NCBI GenBank assembly: GCA_013398615.1
Contig: VZSR01003371.1
Coordinates: 5,779,632-5,843,631 of the forward strand
Reading direction: 5' to 3'
Source of the DNA: Brachypodius melanocephalos
Taxonomy: Eukaryota; Chordata; Aves; Passeriformes; Pycnonotidae
DNA length: 64,000 nucleotides
Shown: positions 18,232 through 31,303 of the stretch, one piece after another
Layout: each line of letters starts with the position of its first letter
Numbering within the stretch: the stretch's first letter is position 1
Program-made: the position numbers and the translations under genes
Notes under the pieces: generated by a model
The model's input: the letters and a program-made list of their open reading frames with translations, nothing else
Told to the model about the DNA's origin: nothing
Database searches by the model: none

Positions 18232-18417
18232 TTGCACAGGAACAGGCTGCTCAGTGAAGTGGTGCAGCCACCATTCCTGGAGGTATTTAAATACCTTAAG
18301 GTATTTAAAAGATGTCCAGGGGTGGCCCTTAGGGACATGGTTTAGTGGTGGCCTAGGCAGGGCTGCATTAATGGTTGGACTTGATGGCCTTTTCAGTGTA
18401 AATGATTCTGTGATTTG
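18232..18417 (+). mobile_element. CR1 LINE fragment (3' end)
   Basis: It contains CAGCCACCATTCCTGGAGGT, a duplicated TATTTAA block, GGACATGGTTTAGTGG, GGTTGGACTTGATGGCC and the terminal ATGATTCTGTGATT. These are the hallmarks of the CR1 3' end in sense orientation. At 18282-18304 the sequence holds two overlapping perfect palindromes, GGTATTTAAATACC and ATACCTTAAGGTAT. Confidence 0.9.
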
Positions 18418-19476
18418 GTGGTTGTTCTTCGGAGCTTCATTTTGAGATTGGAGATTCTGTATGTTCTTCTCATCAGGCTGCAAATAACAGTCTCTGAGCA
18501 GACATGGGCAAAAAGCCTTTCCTGGGCTTCTTGGTTTTAATCTCACTATTTTATTTAAACACTATTTTGTTTAAACACATGGCACCCAACCCCTGACCTG
18601 TAAATGGCTGCTGTGGCACAGGCTGAGATCAAAACTCAGGCTGTAGACAGCATCAAAGAGAGGAAATGAACACAAGCTCTCCAGGACTCAGCTCTGCCCT
18701 CCACACCCCTCTGCTTAAATCTCTACAAACCCTTTTATTTAGTCTTTTGCAGAATTACCCACCTGGTCCAAGAGTTAAGCTAAAGGGGTCATTTCTTGAG
18801 CCACCTTCAGCTGGTCACTCAAGAGTTGCCTCTGGTGGGATGCTCAGTGTCAGGGAGGTTTGGTGGACAGAGTTTCTGTAATACCTACTCAAACTGCAGC
18901 CATGTGCTTCTGGCCTTCACTCCTGCAGTTTCAGTGAACCCACCTTGATTGAATCTCTCATAATTGTGCAGTGTATTTTTATTTAAATTTGCCTCCAGTC
19001 TCCTACCTATTAGTGCATCCAGGCATAAGTGATGGCGGTACCTCAGATCTTGCTGGACTCCCTCACTCAGAGTTTCATCATCTTCAGCTCCTAAAATGCT
19101 CCAGGTCACTGCCTGAAGCAGAGTGAATGAGTGTATTCCTCCCTCAGATTCCAGACCATCCCATGAAAAGTCCTTTGTGATCACAAGGATTTCCCTGGAA
19201 CAGCTCCTGTGTGGAGGGAAGCCCTGCAATCACCCTCAGAGCCACGCATCTTATCAGCCACACTTCCTCTGGGACTCTCAGCAGTGGTTCCTGCAGGAAG
19301 TGATGTGCTGACTTTGGCTTGCAGGAGAAACTTTAGAGTGAACAACTGTTACCGAGTTGTTTGAATCCAGTTCAAGTTCCATGCCTGTCATGCCTAACAA
19401 AATTCTTAATATCTCTGTAAGATTAAATGGGCAGTTACACATGGATCTGTCTGGCCCCTCTAGTACCAGAGTGGTA
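18418..19476. other. Intergenic stretch, no gene recognised
   Basis: There are short chance open frames only. No repeat or regulatory feature was recognised. Confidence 0.6.
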
Positions 19477-19665
19477 ATCACAGAATCCCAGAATAGTTTT
19501 TTGGGATAGATTTGGGTTGGAGAAGACCTTAAATGTCATCTAGTTCCAAAGCCCTTTGCCATGGCCAGGGATGCCACTCACAAGATCAGGTTGCCCACAG
19601 CCCCATCCAACCTGACTGTGAACATTTCCAGGGATGGGGCATCCAGATCTTCTCTATCCTGGAGA
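19477..19665 (-). mobile_element. CR1 LINE fragment (3' end region)
   Basis: It starts ATCACAGAATCCCAGAATAG and continues with TTGGGTTGGAGAAGACC, TCATCTAGTTCC, GCCATGGCCAGGGATGCC and AGGGATGGGGCATCC. This is the antisense view of a CR1 3' region, diverged and truncated. Confidence 0.9.
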
Positions 19666-22642
19666 ATGCTAATATTTCAGCCATGAACTGGGTTGACCAA
19701 GTGATAGCTGCTCCCATACTCCAGATAAAGCAGCAGCACTTAGTGCATGTCTTAGCCTCAGGGTTTGGTGAAGCAATTTTCAAAATGCACTTTCCTGGCT
19801 GAAGATAGGTTTACTAAGTTCCTCAGATGTGTATGCATTGCACAGGATCAGGCCAGCAAAAAACAGCAATGAAAGGGCAGGAGCACACTTCCCAGCTTCT
19901 TACTGTGTGCTTACAATGACTTTCACCATCTTCCTAATGCCTGTATCCCACCTGCCCTGATATTGGAAAAGAAATTGAGGGAGCAGTAAGTTTTTCTCCA
20001 AGTTCCCCTCACATTTCCCACCTACAGTGCTGTTGGGGTAAATGGGCCAATGCTCCCCTCTCTAATAAACATCTCTGTAAGGGCAGCTGGTAGTTACAAC
20101 CACAATGAGCACAGACAGCAGCTAGAGATGAATCATTTATGTACTCTTTAACTTGTCTGGAACTACAGATTATGTCTACAGTGGAAAAGTTCATCTTGGA
20201 AAAGTTCATCCTAGCAAATGTATTCGTTAGCATGATTAGATCAACACCACCACAATATTCAATTTTACTTTGCCTTTGGCAGCAGCAAGGACAGCTGGGC
20301 AAAGCAGTGTTTAACATGGTGCTAGCAGAGGCATGTCAGATAATATCCTTTCCAACACAAGGCAGTCTCCCACAACAGACAAGCCATAGCAAAGGAACAC
20401 ATTTTGGTGGTCGATGAGTAAATGAAAATTTTTCTGAGGTTATAAATGTGTGGGCTGGGTCAACACCTACCTCAGTAGGAGCCTCTCACAGCAGGGGCAG
20501 TTCTATGCAACAGCACCAGCATCAACAGAAGTTCTGCACAGTCCCAGGAAAATTCCACAAAACTGGGCATTGCTGGGAGCTCCAGACTGTCTTGGGAATT
20601 TCTGGAGGCTGTTTTCCAGATAAATCAGCAATGCACACTCCCTGCAAAGGGCTTATTGGACACCAGAGCAGGCTGTGCCTGTGCCACAGCCATGCTCATA
20701 GGCACATCTCTCCTTCCTGTGCACTTGCCCAGACCTGGGGGCAGCTGTGTGCACCCCAGTCCCCATCCAACTGCTTTCCCAAACCTGATGCTGTAAAGCT
20801 TTCAGTTGCAAATGCTGTCTCCTGTTACCCATTTCAAAAGTGGTTACAGGCACTCTACCTGTGCAAGCAGGTAATAGATAAGGTGCAAATGATCCAGTTG
20901 AATATGCTACACACTCAGGAATATTTGCTTGGTCAGAATGAGCTAACAAACCTTGCTGAGCCTGTAAGATATTTCCTCATGCTGCTCCTTGTTCCCTACA
21001 CACACCCAGTGCAAAGCACCTGTTAGGTCTAAATTACACACACCCACTCTGTAACTCATCTGGGAGATGTAAAAGCTACAAGAGTGCTTCACTGCAGCAA
21101 AGAAGTTATTGTTCAGCCATGGCAGGAGTCAGCAGAGGTCAGTCAGCACAGCAACATCAGAGCAGCACTGGGGAACCAACCTGTGAGCATCAAATCCATT
21201 TGGGCTTCACTTGGTGAGCTACAGAACACGGCAAGGTCAACTCAGTCAATACACAGGCCACCATCAAAGGTCCCTGAAGGTTCCTGTCATCATCTGAACT
21301 CCACCTACACAAGTTCACCTGTCACACATCAGGATAAAGGCACAACTGGCTCTTTACCCATCTGTAATCCAGTCCACGTGCTGGCAGAGGGAATTATCCT
21401 GCCCTGACTTTGCCCCACCAGAGGATTACCCAGCCCATGGAAGCTCTTTCCCTTAGCAGCTTAGCCAGTTTTTCTGGTTTGCTCTGCACTGACATAGTGG
21501 TGTGGAGCAGCTGGTGTGGCTCCTCTGGCTGACTGACTCTTACTCAGCTGCCTAGGAAAACTCTATAATGGAAGCAAACATCGAAGCCAAAAGATCAAAT
21601 CCAAAAAGATTTGCCCTGGCTTGAGAAAAGCCAGAGAGATGGTGTTCCAAAGAATTTGGGCCAACAGTCTGAAAAGTCCATGTGGCAGAAGTTACCTTTT
21701 CCTCGCAGTCAAGAGAAATTTCCAACCAGAATTTCAACTTTTGCTTTATCTGCCAGCCCAGGTGCTTTCATGGATCCCCTAAGCAGAAGATCTGTGCACT
21801 GCAAAGATATTCCTGGATCAGTGCTTTCACTTGCCTTAGTTCTAAAGGTGGTAACTGAAACACAGGCAAGATTTAATAAAGGACCAAAGAGTCTTAGAGG
21901 GCCTGCAGCAGAGTGGAGATGGCAGCTCAGCTGAGCACCACTTCAGGACCCTCACCTGAAATCCATTTGTCCTCCACAGCTGAGTGCCTGAGCACACTGC
22001 CTAAACACCTACACATGTCATTCAGTCTGTGGACCCAAAAAAGAGTTCTCTCCACTCTTTCTGCTTGTAAACATAAGCAAACCCTGCATTCCTTGGTATT
22101 AAAAGACAGGAGCTGGTGAGTTACAGCATGGATCCAGCCCCTGCAGGCAATCATCTCCCTTTGCTCTCTAAGATTAACTCTTGTTTACACCTGCAAATCT
22201 TTTCCCCCTGACAGGTATCGAACGTTACCAAGAGGTCTTCAGAGCTCTCAAGAGACCAGAGCTCCCAGCCTGCAATGCCAGAAGACAAAGCAAATTTAAC
22301 TCATGATCTTTGAAATCCTGGGGCTTCACAAAGCCCCTTTTCCCATCACCCACCTCCTAGCCACACACAGACTATTCCATGATCCTATTCAATGCACTTG
22401 ACCAGCAGAAGACTAATCTATCTCTCAAAGAGTCTGCTGGGCTAGCAGTGAACAGCTCAGAGAGAGGGCTGGCAATCCCCAGAGCTCAGGAAGGGCCAGG
22501 AGACCACATAGCCTGGGGCAGAGATGGGAGGAAGGAGAAGGGTAAGCTGGGGATTTGTCCTAAATGAGCCCTTGGATTGTCCTTGGATGGGCTCTTGAGT
22601 TCTCCTGTAAGGGGATCCGGGGCTGTGCTGGGAGGGGCTCTC
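19666..22642. other. Intergenic stretch, no gene recognised
   Basis: It includes a tandem copy of a 15-base unit, GGAAAAGTTCATC plus two bases, at 20183-20212. One open frame of about 190 codons (20448-21026) has no recognisable motif and is probably chance. Nothing else was seen. Confidence 0.55.
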
Positions 22643-22682
22643 CTCTCCCTTCAGCTGTTCTCCATACACAGGGATAGGCCAG
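22643..22682 (+). repeat. 40-bp dispersed repeat, copy 1
   Basis: This begins CTCTCCCTTCAGCTGTTCTC and ends GGGATAGGCCAG. It recurs at 26325-26364 in the same orientation with one difference. No known element was recognised. Confidence 0.75.
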
Positions 22683-22889
22683 ATTTACCAGCCTGTGCCA
22701 CTATTGCCATGCCAGGGGCAGGGATCTACCCTCTCTAGCTGGGAACAGAAGGGGAGGCAAGAAGCCACATGACTCAGGAGGAGCTTGCAGCCTGAATCTG
22801 ATACGCAAAGTGTCCCCAAGAGACATCAAAAAGTGTCCCCCAGCATCAGAAACAGCACTCCCATAAGAAAAAAGCCTTTCCAGTCATAG

Positions 22890-23070
22890 GTTTCAGAATG
22901 ATTTCTATTTGCATTGCAATGAATTTGCCACTGGCAGGGGTTGAAACTCAGGAGTTAATGTAGTGCAGGTTTATGGTGAATGAAAGCTTCTGGAGCCGTA
23001 ATTCATGTTAATTGACAGGAGCTGTCTACACAGCTATGAAATATGCATGTTATAGCTGCAAAATAGGAAT
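22890..23070. promoter_or_regulatory. Candidate non-coding regulatory stretch with POU octamer and C/EBP-like sites
   Basis: ATTTGCAT (octamer) at 22907-22914 overlaps ATTGCAAT at 22913-22920. TAAT-type cores follow within 150 bases, including GTTAATTGAC and ATATGCAT. The density resembles conserved vertebrate enhancers, but conservation cannot be judged here. Confidence 0.2.
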
Positions 23071-24309
23071 CCCTGTGAACAACAGAAAACAAACAGTGCC
23101 TTTTCCTTACAAGCACCGTGACTGCTGCTGTTTCTCACATCAAATAAAAACTTGTAGTTAGATCCAGATCTGAAATTATGTGTGAATAGTCAAAGATGCA
23201 ATTGCAACAAACCAACCGAGCACAGGAACCACGAGAGGAATGTACGTGAGGAACAGCAGACCATTCCCATCCGTGCCTCACTTTGATCACAAAACTCACA
23301 GAACAACCAGTGAGCTCAGGGCAATGAAAATCATCAGGCAATTATCATTCGTGTCACCCATTTTCATCACTTCATTTTAAAACAAGGGTCTATGGGGGCA
23401 AACTGGCTTAGCTCCATTGATGCGAGCACAGTCATCCCCCTAAGATTAATCTGTTTGAAAAATGCATCTGTTCTGTGAATAGATCTGCTTTTAATGGCTA
23501 AAGTGGAGTTGCAGATATACATATATATTTAGGAGGAGAAGTTCCATTTCTTAAAGAGGGGATTAGCATGAGGATGTACCCAAGGATCTTTACTGGGATT
23601 GCTGAGCCATGGATAAATTTGTTAGAAATAGAGGCTTGTGATGTGAGATTTCAAACGTTGTGTACAGAGGACTTCAAGGCAGTGAAGGAAACACTCTGAA
23701 AATCTTCAGTTTCTCAAAATGTGTCACCACATCAAAGCACAGCCATCCTGTGAAGACATTTTGGTTTGACAATGTATTTGGGGGAGATTTTCTGGAAGCT
23801 GGAGGAATCTATATCTTAGAGGAATGTAATGGTATGGTGTAGATTTCTTTTAATTAACTTCTTGACCCAAACCCCATAGCGTTTTAAAATTCCATTTTAG
23901 GACACCACTCTAAAACAGTTCTGTCCTGCTCCTATGCAAAATGAAAACTGTCTTTGAACCTATGAATGCTGAAACAAACGGAGTTATCTGCTTACATCAG
24001 TAGCTGTAGGGGACAATGTTAGAAAACCAATGAACCCAGCCAAACCAGTCAATTCTCACTGCAGTTGTAATTAGAGAGGATTTTTTCCCTCATTCCTTTC
24101 CCTATTAATAGTGTTGATAGTCTACCAATATCTTCAAGGAAGTATGCTGGGAAGCAAAGCCCTCTTTCTAGATTATACACAGTGAATGTTTTTTATTCCA
24201 CCACCGAACACATGGATACAAAGCATGGCCTCGAGGAAGGAATGTTCACCAGGTTTTTTGTCTTTTGGCAGTGATAAGTGACAACTAGCCCCCACCTGGC
24301 CCCATCACC
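23071..24309. other. Intergenic stretch, no gene recognised
   Basis: It holds a perfect 10-base palindrome, AGATTAATCT, at 23443-23452, made of two overlapping GATTA homeodomain cores. No coding exon or repeat was recognised. Confidence 0.5.
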
Positions 24310-24483
24310 CAGATGGAGACCTGTGAAATCCCCATTCCTGGAAGAGTTCAAGGTCAGATTGGATGGGGCTCTGAGCAACCTGGTCCAGTGAAAGTGTTGC
24401 TGTCCATGCAGGTGGGTTAGAAAAAAACAAGCTTTAAGATCCCTTCCAACTCAAGCCATTTTAAGATTCTATGGCTCTGTGAC
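24310..24483 (+). mobile_element. CR1 LINE fragment (3' end)
   Basis: It includes CCTGGAAGAGTTCAAGGTCA, GATTGGATGGGGCTCTGAGC, AACCTGGTCCAGTG, AAGATCCCTTCCAACTC and a terminal ATTCTATGG. This is sense orientation with the typical CR1 3' end. The CATGCAGG region is altered and there is an A-run near 24421. Confidence 0.9.
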
Positions 24484-27400
24484 TTCCCGTTGGCTGTGTT
24501 CCCCTCCCAGCACAGGCTTCCATCTTCAGCAGAGCTCCCACCAAACAAGGTGCTGTGGAGCTCCAGGCTGGCAAAGGAAGCCCTGGGAAGATGTGGGCTG
24601 TGGCATGGCATGGATAGGGACAAGGTCAGAGGTGGTGTTGCTAAATCTGAGACACTGCACAAGGTTCTACCAGATTTTTCCCTGAAATAAATCTTGACGT
24701 AGACCTGCCTAAATTTTTGGACCCAGGACCTAGGATGATATTTTACATTCCTTTTGCACTGTGAGGAAAAGTGGAAGGCCTTGTTATTAATTTCCTAAAC
24801 TAATAGCAGGACTCTGCCAATCTCCTCCACATGGGGCTGTTCCTTATTCACAAGAAGGGACCTGCTATATAAAACATCATCACCTGAGGGCTGAGGTGCT
24901 GTCAGTGAGCTCACTTCTGGGGGATTCAGCTCAGACAGGACATCATTACTGAGCCTTAACTCATCCCTTTTGTTACCGGAGCCATTCTGCTGGTTGGCTG
25001 CTGTGTGAATACTGAAGAAAACAGTGACCCTTAATGATTCCTACCCAAACAGTGATTCCTTACCCAAAAGGCTTGCAACTCCTGAGCCCAGCCCTGCAGT
25101 CATCACTCTCACAGCTCTTCCTTTACTTACACAAGCAGTTCCACATGTGGATGAGGTTGGAGGATTTTTGGGATGAGACCTCAGGTAATCCTGACCTGAC
25201 CTGACTCACAAAGCAGGAGGAAGGAGTTCAATCCAATTGGCTTGGGAGGCAGTGCACCTTGCCAGAGATACCTGACTCCAGTTTCTTTGAAAATAAAGAA
25301 ATAATCATCTTTCTGATTAAGTTTAGATACTCTTAGATGGGCAAGAAGAAATGACTCAAACCTGAAGACACCATCCAAAATGAGTAGAAGAGGAAGATAG
25401 ATGTCAGGACAAATTGTTTTCATTTGGAAGCTCAGCTGAAAGAGGTCTAAAATTGCAGGAGGTCAGTGTCTGCAGCTAACGGCCCTGCTTGTGAAGCTTT
25501 CCTCTCCCCCCCCAGCCCGGATGCTAAGTGAAAGCAAACAGGGCTTTTCACTCTTTTGGAACCTGATCCTGCACTACTGAAATCAGCCAGGCTTTGTTGT
25601 GAGCCTCATTCCCAGGTGGGGAGGGAACACAGCCCACAGCACACTGCCTAGTCTGATGGCAGCAAAAAGAGCATTTCTGAAATGTGTCAGCTAAAATATT
25701 TGAACAAGCAGGTTTTCAAATCTCAGTGTGGACAGAAGGAGCTGCTTTTTAGCAGGTGTTAGCAGGAAAAGATAAAGCTGCTTAGTTGAAAATATGTCAT
25801 CTTTCATTTGGAAATGTGTCAGTACAAGTGTGTTAGCACATCTGTGCCAAGTCTGGACAAGCCCTGGAGGAGGAGGATGGCTGAACTAACAAGGATTGGG
25901 AGGCGGAACATCTCTGGATGCAGCTGAGTGCTGCAGTACTTTGGGCAGGACAGAGAAAACAGCTATCCTCTAATGGGAGCATTTTCAAAACCAAGGGATT
26001 TAGGAGTTCAGAACTGCCAACATATTTACACTTTCCCCAAGCAAAGTCTGAGGATCCTGTTTGAGGCAGGCCACATGGAGATCTTTCTGCATGAGGGTTC
26101 CTGAGGCTGAGGTGGGTCCCACTGGGTTCTGCAGCAGTGGGATCACTACTGGAGCCAGACCCAGAGAGAGGAAAGGGGTCACCCCTTGAGAGCTCAAATT
26201 GGTCTCTGGCAGATCCTGCTGCCATAGCTCCATAAACATTCCAAGACCAATCTCAAGCTTAACGTTTCCCAAGTATCATTCATCCTAACCTTAGCAGAGA
26301 AAAACAAAACCCAAAACTATTACACTCTCCCTTCAGCTGTTCTCCATACACATGGATAGGCCAGGCATCCAAGCTGGCATTTTGGATCCTACACAATCAC
26401 AGCAAAACCCAGCCCAGGCATCTTCATGTCCCCTATCAATATCCATAGCAGAACTCCAAGCACAGGGTTAGCTTGGCTGGATTTTCTCTGTGCATAGCCC
26501 CACTCACTTGGAACTTACCCAAGCAGCTGCTGATACAGCCCTGAAGAGACACAATAAAAAGTCAGGGGAAATGTACAAATTCTACTTAATATGGAACAAG
26601 GGATCAGTTAATCTGATCCCTGAGGAACTAAATTATATTTATTTTCATGACAGTGTTCCAAGAAAACAGCTCTCCACCTTGGATCCACACTCCCTCTGTG
26701 CAGACTTGCCCAAATACCCAAGCCAGCTCTCAACCTGCTGCTTGCAAGTAGATTTTGTATATTTTGAGCTATCTCTCTCCTTGGCAGAAAAAGATGGGTG
26801 TAAACCTAAGGCACAGAGAGATCTAATAGCAGCAAAGACAATGTGAGTAGGGATGCTCTGATTTCTGTTCTATTTCCACTGTGATGGGGTTCCACTCCCA
26901 TCACAACAAATCCAGTGCAACACATTAAGCAGGAGATTATTAAACACATTCTTGAGGTCTGAATGGAGTTACAAGTAATAAATGGCTAAAATCAATGCCC
27001 CAGTATCCAGGACAGATTTCTAGAGCTTTATCTCAACCCACAGACACAAGAAGAACTATTTAACTCAAGTACAGACTGAGCAGAACTATGAGAATGTTAG
27101 TCCTGATGGTCCTCTGATTATTAGCACAACATTATTTACTGTCATGACAGTTTTCAGTTCAGCTTGTCTCTCCAGGTCTGCACATTATCTCACAGTTTCC
27201 CAAGCAGAAGCACTGCAGCCTTTCCTGCTTTGCTGCACAGCACTGCCAGGTTTCCCAACCCTCCTTTCCATCCCCAGTGCCACGAGGATCCGGATCCTGC
27301 TGTGCCAACCCCACACTGGGGCAGCTGTAATTGTGTTGCCACAATATTGGATTAACAACAGGGTGACTGTGAAGGTACAACTTGTTTTTAATTTCCTATT

Positions 27401-30400
27401 TGATTAAAAAATATTGGCTGAAATCAATTACATTCTCATCATATTTAAGAGGGTGATCAAAGTTCTGTCACTGTGCATGCCCAGAGCTACCTCCTCCTTG
27501 GATAAAACAGGAAAAAACAATTTCCTGCACAAATCCACTTGAGATACACAAATTCCCTGAGCAAGGAATTCTAACAGCATGAAATGTCAGGGCCAATTGA
27601 ATCTGGTGTGCTAACATGGTGCACAGCAGCCACTGACATCTTCACCAAAAAAACAGGGGGAAGCTCTCAACACCATGGCAGCCACGGCACCACACCAAGA
27701 AATAAAAAAACTGAGATTCAGCTGCTTCCTCAGGCTGAGGGAACTCAAAGGCATTGCTTCCATAAGCCAGGAACCACTATCCTGAGGAAAAGCCTAAAGA
27801 AGAAACCTCCAGCACAGGAGTCAAGACCTCTTTGCAGCCAAGAAGTTCCAAGTGACCATCACAAAGGAGAGCAGGAAAGGAAAACCTGCCTGCAGCACTC
27901 AGCCCTGGAAAAAAGGAAAATCAAAAGAGTTTTAAAAATCAGCCCTTTAGGAAATACAAGATACCCTCAATTCTTTACTACGGTGGTTTTCATGACTCAG
28001 ACAGACACCAAAATCCCCTGAAATATTTTGTAAAGGTAATACGTGGAACAGTTTTCAAAGAGCAGGCAGTGAGTGTGCTGGGTGCTTAACCCTTTTCAGC
28101 AGGTCTGATTTCCACTGCTTTTAGGAGTAAAAAGTAGTTTTCAGAAGCAAATGGAGCCCCTTCCAAAGAAAACCCTTCTTCCTGGGACTGTGGAGGGCCA
28201 ATTCAAACAGCTGCAATGGCAGCAGTGTCACTGTAAAGGCACAGCCATGGGGACCAGCAGAGCAGGGCCAGGCTGGACATGCTGGCTTTCCTCTGCCCAC
28301 AGCTGGCAATGAGATCCCCTGAGAGCTCTGGAAAGGCCATTGGTGACATTGTGAATCAGGAGAAAAACGTCTGTGGTTACCCCTGAGCCAAAACTGCTTT
28401 TTCTCTACACAGGAAACATTCTCAGTAGTTTTGGAGGGAGGATCATGCCATCAACTTGAGCCCAGATGAAAGAACACAGCAGTGCAAGCTCAGCCATGGA
28501 TCCAGGCCAACATGCAGGACCCTACAGAAAAGGGAGATCTGACTCTGAGCACAGATACCAACCTATCAATACATTCACGATGGCAAAACCCACACCACCT
28601 GCATCCCAAGCATGATGAGACACTCTGACCTCCTGCACTAGTTCAGTGTGTCCAGGCAGCCTTAAACACAATAAATACACTCTCAGTAGAAGAAAGCCCC
28701 TGTTTTCACATTTTTGGCTTAAATGCACCATACAAAGGGTGAGCTTCACACCACAATCCAAGGTGGGAGGTTAAGTTACTCAGCCCAAACACCAATCCCA
28801 CACAGGAGATCACTTTGGTCCTCCAGAAGTCCAGTGACTCAAGCAGATAAAATGAGCTCCTTCCACCCAGACAAGCAGCTCTTCTGAGCCATGTAGAGAC
28901 AGATTTAAATATGTGGAGAGGGAAAGACAAAGCCAGTGTGTCATCTCTGTGGCTCTGTGTCAAGGCAAAGCAGCTTGTCCACCACTTTGGGCCATGAGAA
29001 GGGCTAAACCCTGTTAGCTATCCCAGGTGCAGGATGAGCCTCCCAGGGCATACCTGAGGAAGTTGTACCTCCCAAAGTAAAACTGAACAAGCCTTCAGAC
29101 ACTGTGGCATTTGTGTGGCTCAGTCACTTCCAGTGCCTACATGGTGGAAAGAAGGCAGGCAGATTGAGGGTCTCATTGCTGACAAGGCATAGGAAACTTA
29201 CAGGGGCTGAACGAATGAGAAAAATGATGCAGCATAAGTTGTTTAAAGCAAGGATCATCTTTACTCTTTGCTGTGCAGGGAAGGTTGCAACTCCTGTGGA
29301 GGACCATGATTCCATAATTCCCCTACAGTACAGGGGACCACTGTTCCTGACTGGCAAATATAAGCACTTATTCAATAAAAAGAGATAATAACAACCAGTA
29401 TGGCCATTTTAAGGAAACAGAATGAAATACAACTCATTTAGTCTGAATATCAGCTGCTGTTTCCACAGTTTCCTTAATAATGGAATAATTTGTCAAAGGA
29501 AATTAAAGAAGTCACATTTCAGAAGGTTTTATGGACACTGGATAAAAGAAGACAAAATATACATTAAATAAATTGTCATATTAATAGAAGAGAATGGAGG
29601 GGTTATTTCTTTTTTTCATTCCCACTTTCTGTGTATGCTTAGCCTTTTACCCAGAGGGATTATCTCTCTCTTTCCATGTTAACATTAAAACTGCATACTT
29701 CTCTGAAAGATACAATTCAGTGAAACACAAAGTATTGAGCTTAATGCAAAAGTAAATGGATGAAGTTCTGTAACCTCTGTATTTTATAGGGGATGAGACT
29801 GGATGATCTAATGGGCTCTCCTGGTCCTACAGGCTGCAAATCCAACGATGAATGAATTTCTAGAAGGTTTTTTTTTTTTAATTTTGGATCCTCTGTAATT
29901 CTTTTTGCATCTTTCCTAGGAGATAAGAGATTTAGGGAGTGCAAGCTGAATTAAAGATCCATATAACAACAAATAAACAAATATGCAGTGCTTTTGCTGA
30001 CAAATTGAGGGTATCATGGATCAGCAGTTTTATTATAGTCTCAGAGAGAAAAGATCAAAAGACAGATCAATGCATCAGCTTTTAGTTGGTTTTAGATGGC
30101 ATGCTAAGGGATTAAGAACTCAAAGGATTTCCCTTCAATCTCAGAGAGTTTCCAGAACATGTAACAGTTTTAGGTCAAATTATAATAATTAACTTGAGAT
30201 AGTGTGTTGACTGGAGAAGAACTTTGCCAAAAACAATTTTGCACATCACTAAATACTGATGTTTGAATTCAGAAGGGAAACTTGCTTTAGCTCTCCCACA
30301 AGTTTATACAGGCTCAACCATTAAAAGCAAGGTTGGTCTTTGCAAAAAACAAGAGCTGAAAGTTGTAACGCTTCCCAAGTCAGATGGGGAGTAGTCCCAA

Positions 30401-31060
30401 GAGGATGATGTATAATGTAGCAGAAAGAATGTTTAAAAATACATGGGATCATGCTGCTGTATGGATATCCATGGCCTCTTAAAAGTCTGATAATTAATTA
30501 GCAGCAGGATAGTTAATCAGCACTTCTGTGTTCTTTACAAGATATTCAGGAAACTGGGAAATGTAAATGCCAGGGCTTATTTTTAGTAGGCAACTCATCT
30601 TTGGTAATGAATAGCTGGACATCTGGCAGGAAAAGAAAATACTATTTCAGCCCTAAGCTGAAATTCTACATTCTTACTAAAGACTTGATGTATCTCAGCC
30701 AGGTGGAATGGCCTGGCTGCAGGAGTCACTGGGTGATACCACACAACCTGCTTTAGAGAGAGAAATAGGTTGTACTAAGAGGAGAAATTTTAAGATCATA
30801 TGCTTTTTAAATAGCAAATATCCTCTTCCTGTTGCTACGTAACCTAATGAGCACGCACAGGGGAGCTCTGCATTGGCCAGACCTAACTTGATTGAATTTT
30901 ATTTCAACCCACATTCCTCAAACTTCCAGCTGTCAATAACTTCCTATCACCCCTGCAGGCTGCTTCACCCCTTTAGAGGAGATGAGGCAGCTGGAGAAAG
31001 TAATTTCATTAAAATGAAAGAAAAAAAAAAACCACAATAAAACCCACAAGAAACCAAAAA
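24484..31060. other. Intergenic stretch, no gene recognised
   Basis: It contains the second copy of the 40-bp repeat (26325-26364) and a weak CR1-like motif near 29790-29830. There is a TAATTAATTA site at 30491-30500. Open frames are short and unsupported. Confidence 0.55.
26325..26364 (+). repeat. 40-bp dispersed repeat, copy 2
   Basis: This is a near-identical copy (39 of 40 positions by eye) of 22643-22682, in the same orientation about 3.7 kb away. Flanks on both sides differ, so the shared unit is short. Confidence 0.75.
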
Positions 31061-31293
31061 ACAGGCATCTAGGCTCCGGCCTGAAGAGTTAGACAGTCTA
31101 ACAATCGCTGGGTCAATTCACATTAAGCCGAACAAAGAGCAGACGGCAAGAAGAAGATGAGTTAAATGGCTCGGTGGCTGCTGCCTGTCCCTAATTCTCT
31201 GTTGACTTTCGGCAGTGCCTTGTCAGAGAGGGGCTGCAGCATTTGACCCCCGTTTCCAGGCGCGGGCAGGGAGCTGGGGACACATGCGGCAGC

Positions 31294-31303
31294 CCTAAAT
31301 AGG
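31294..31303. promoter_or_regulatory. CArG box (SRF consensus)
   Basis: CCTAAATAGG matches CC(A/T)6GG exactly and lies in the CpG-rich island. Confidence 0.35.

Noticed and set aside
20448..21026. 192-codon open frame on the plus strand
   Set aside because: It has a His/Gln/Cys-rich mixed composition without any recognisable family, and overlapping frames on the other strand are equally open.
29790..29830. Possible CR1 3' fragment around GAGACTGGATGATCTAATGG
   Set aside because: Only about 20 bases resemble CR1 and the expected flanking motifs are missing.
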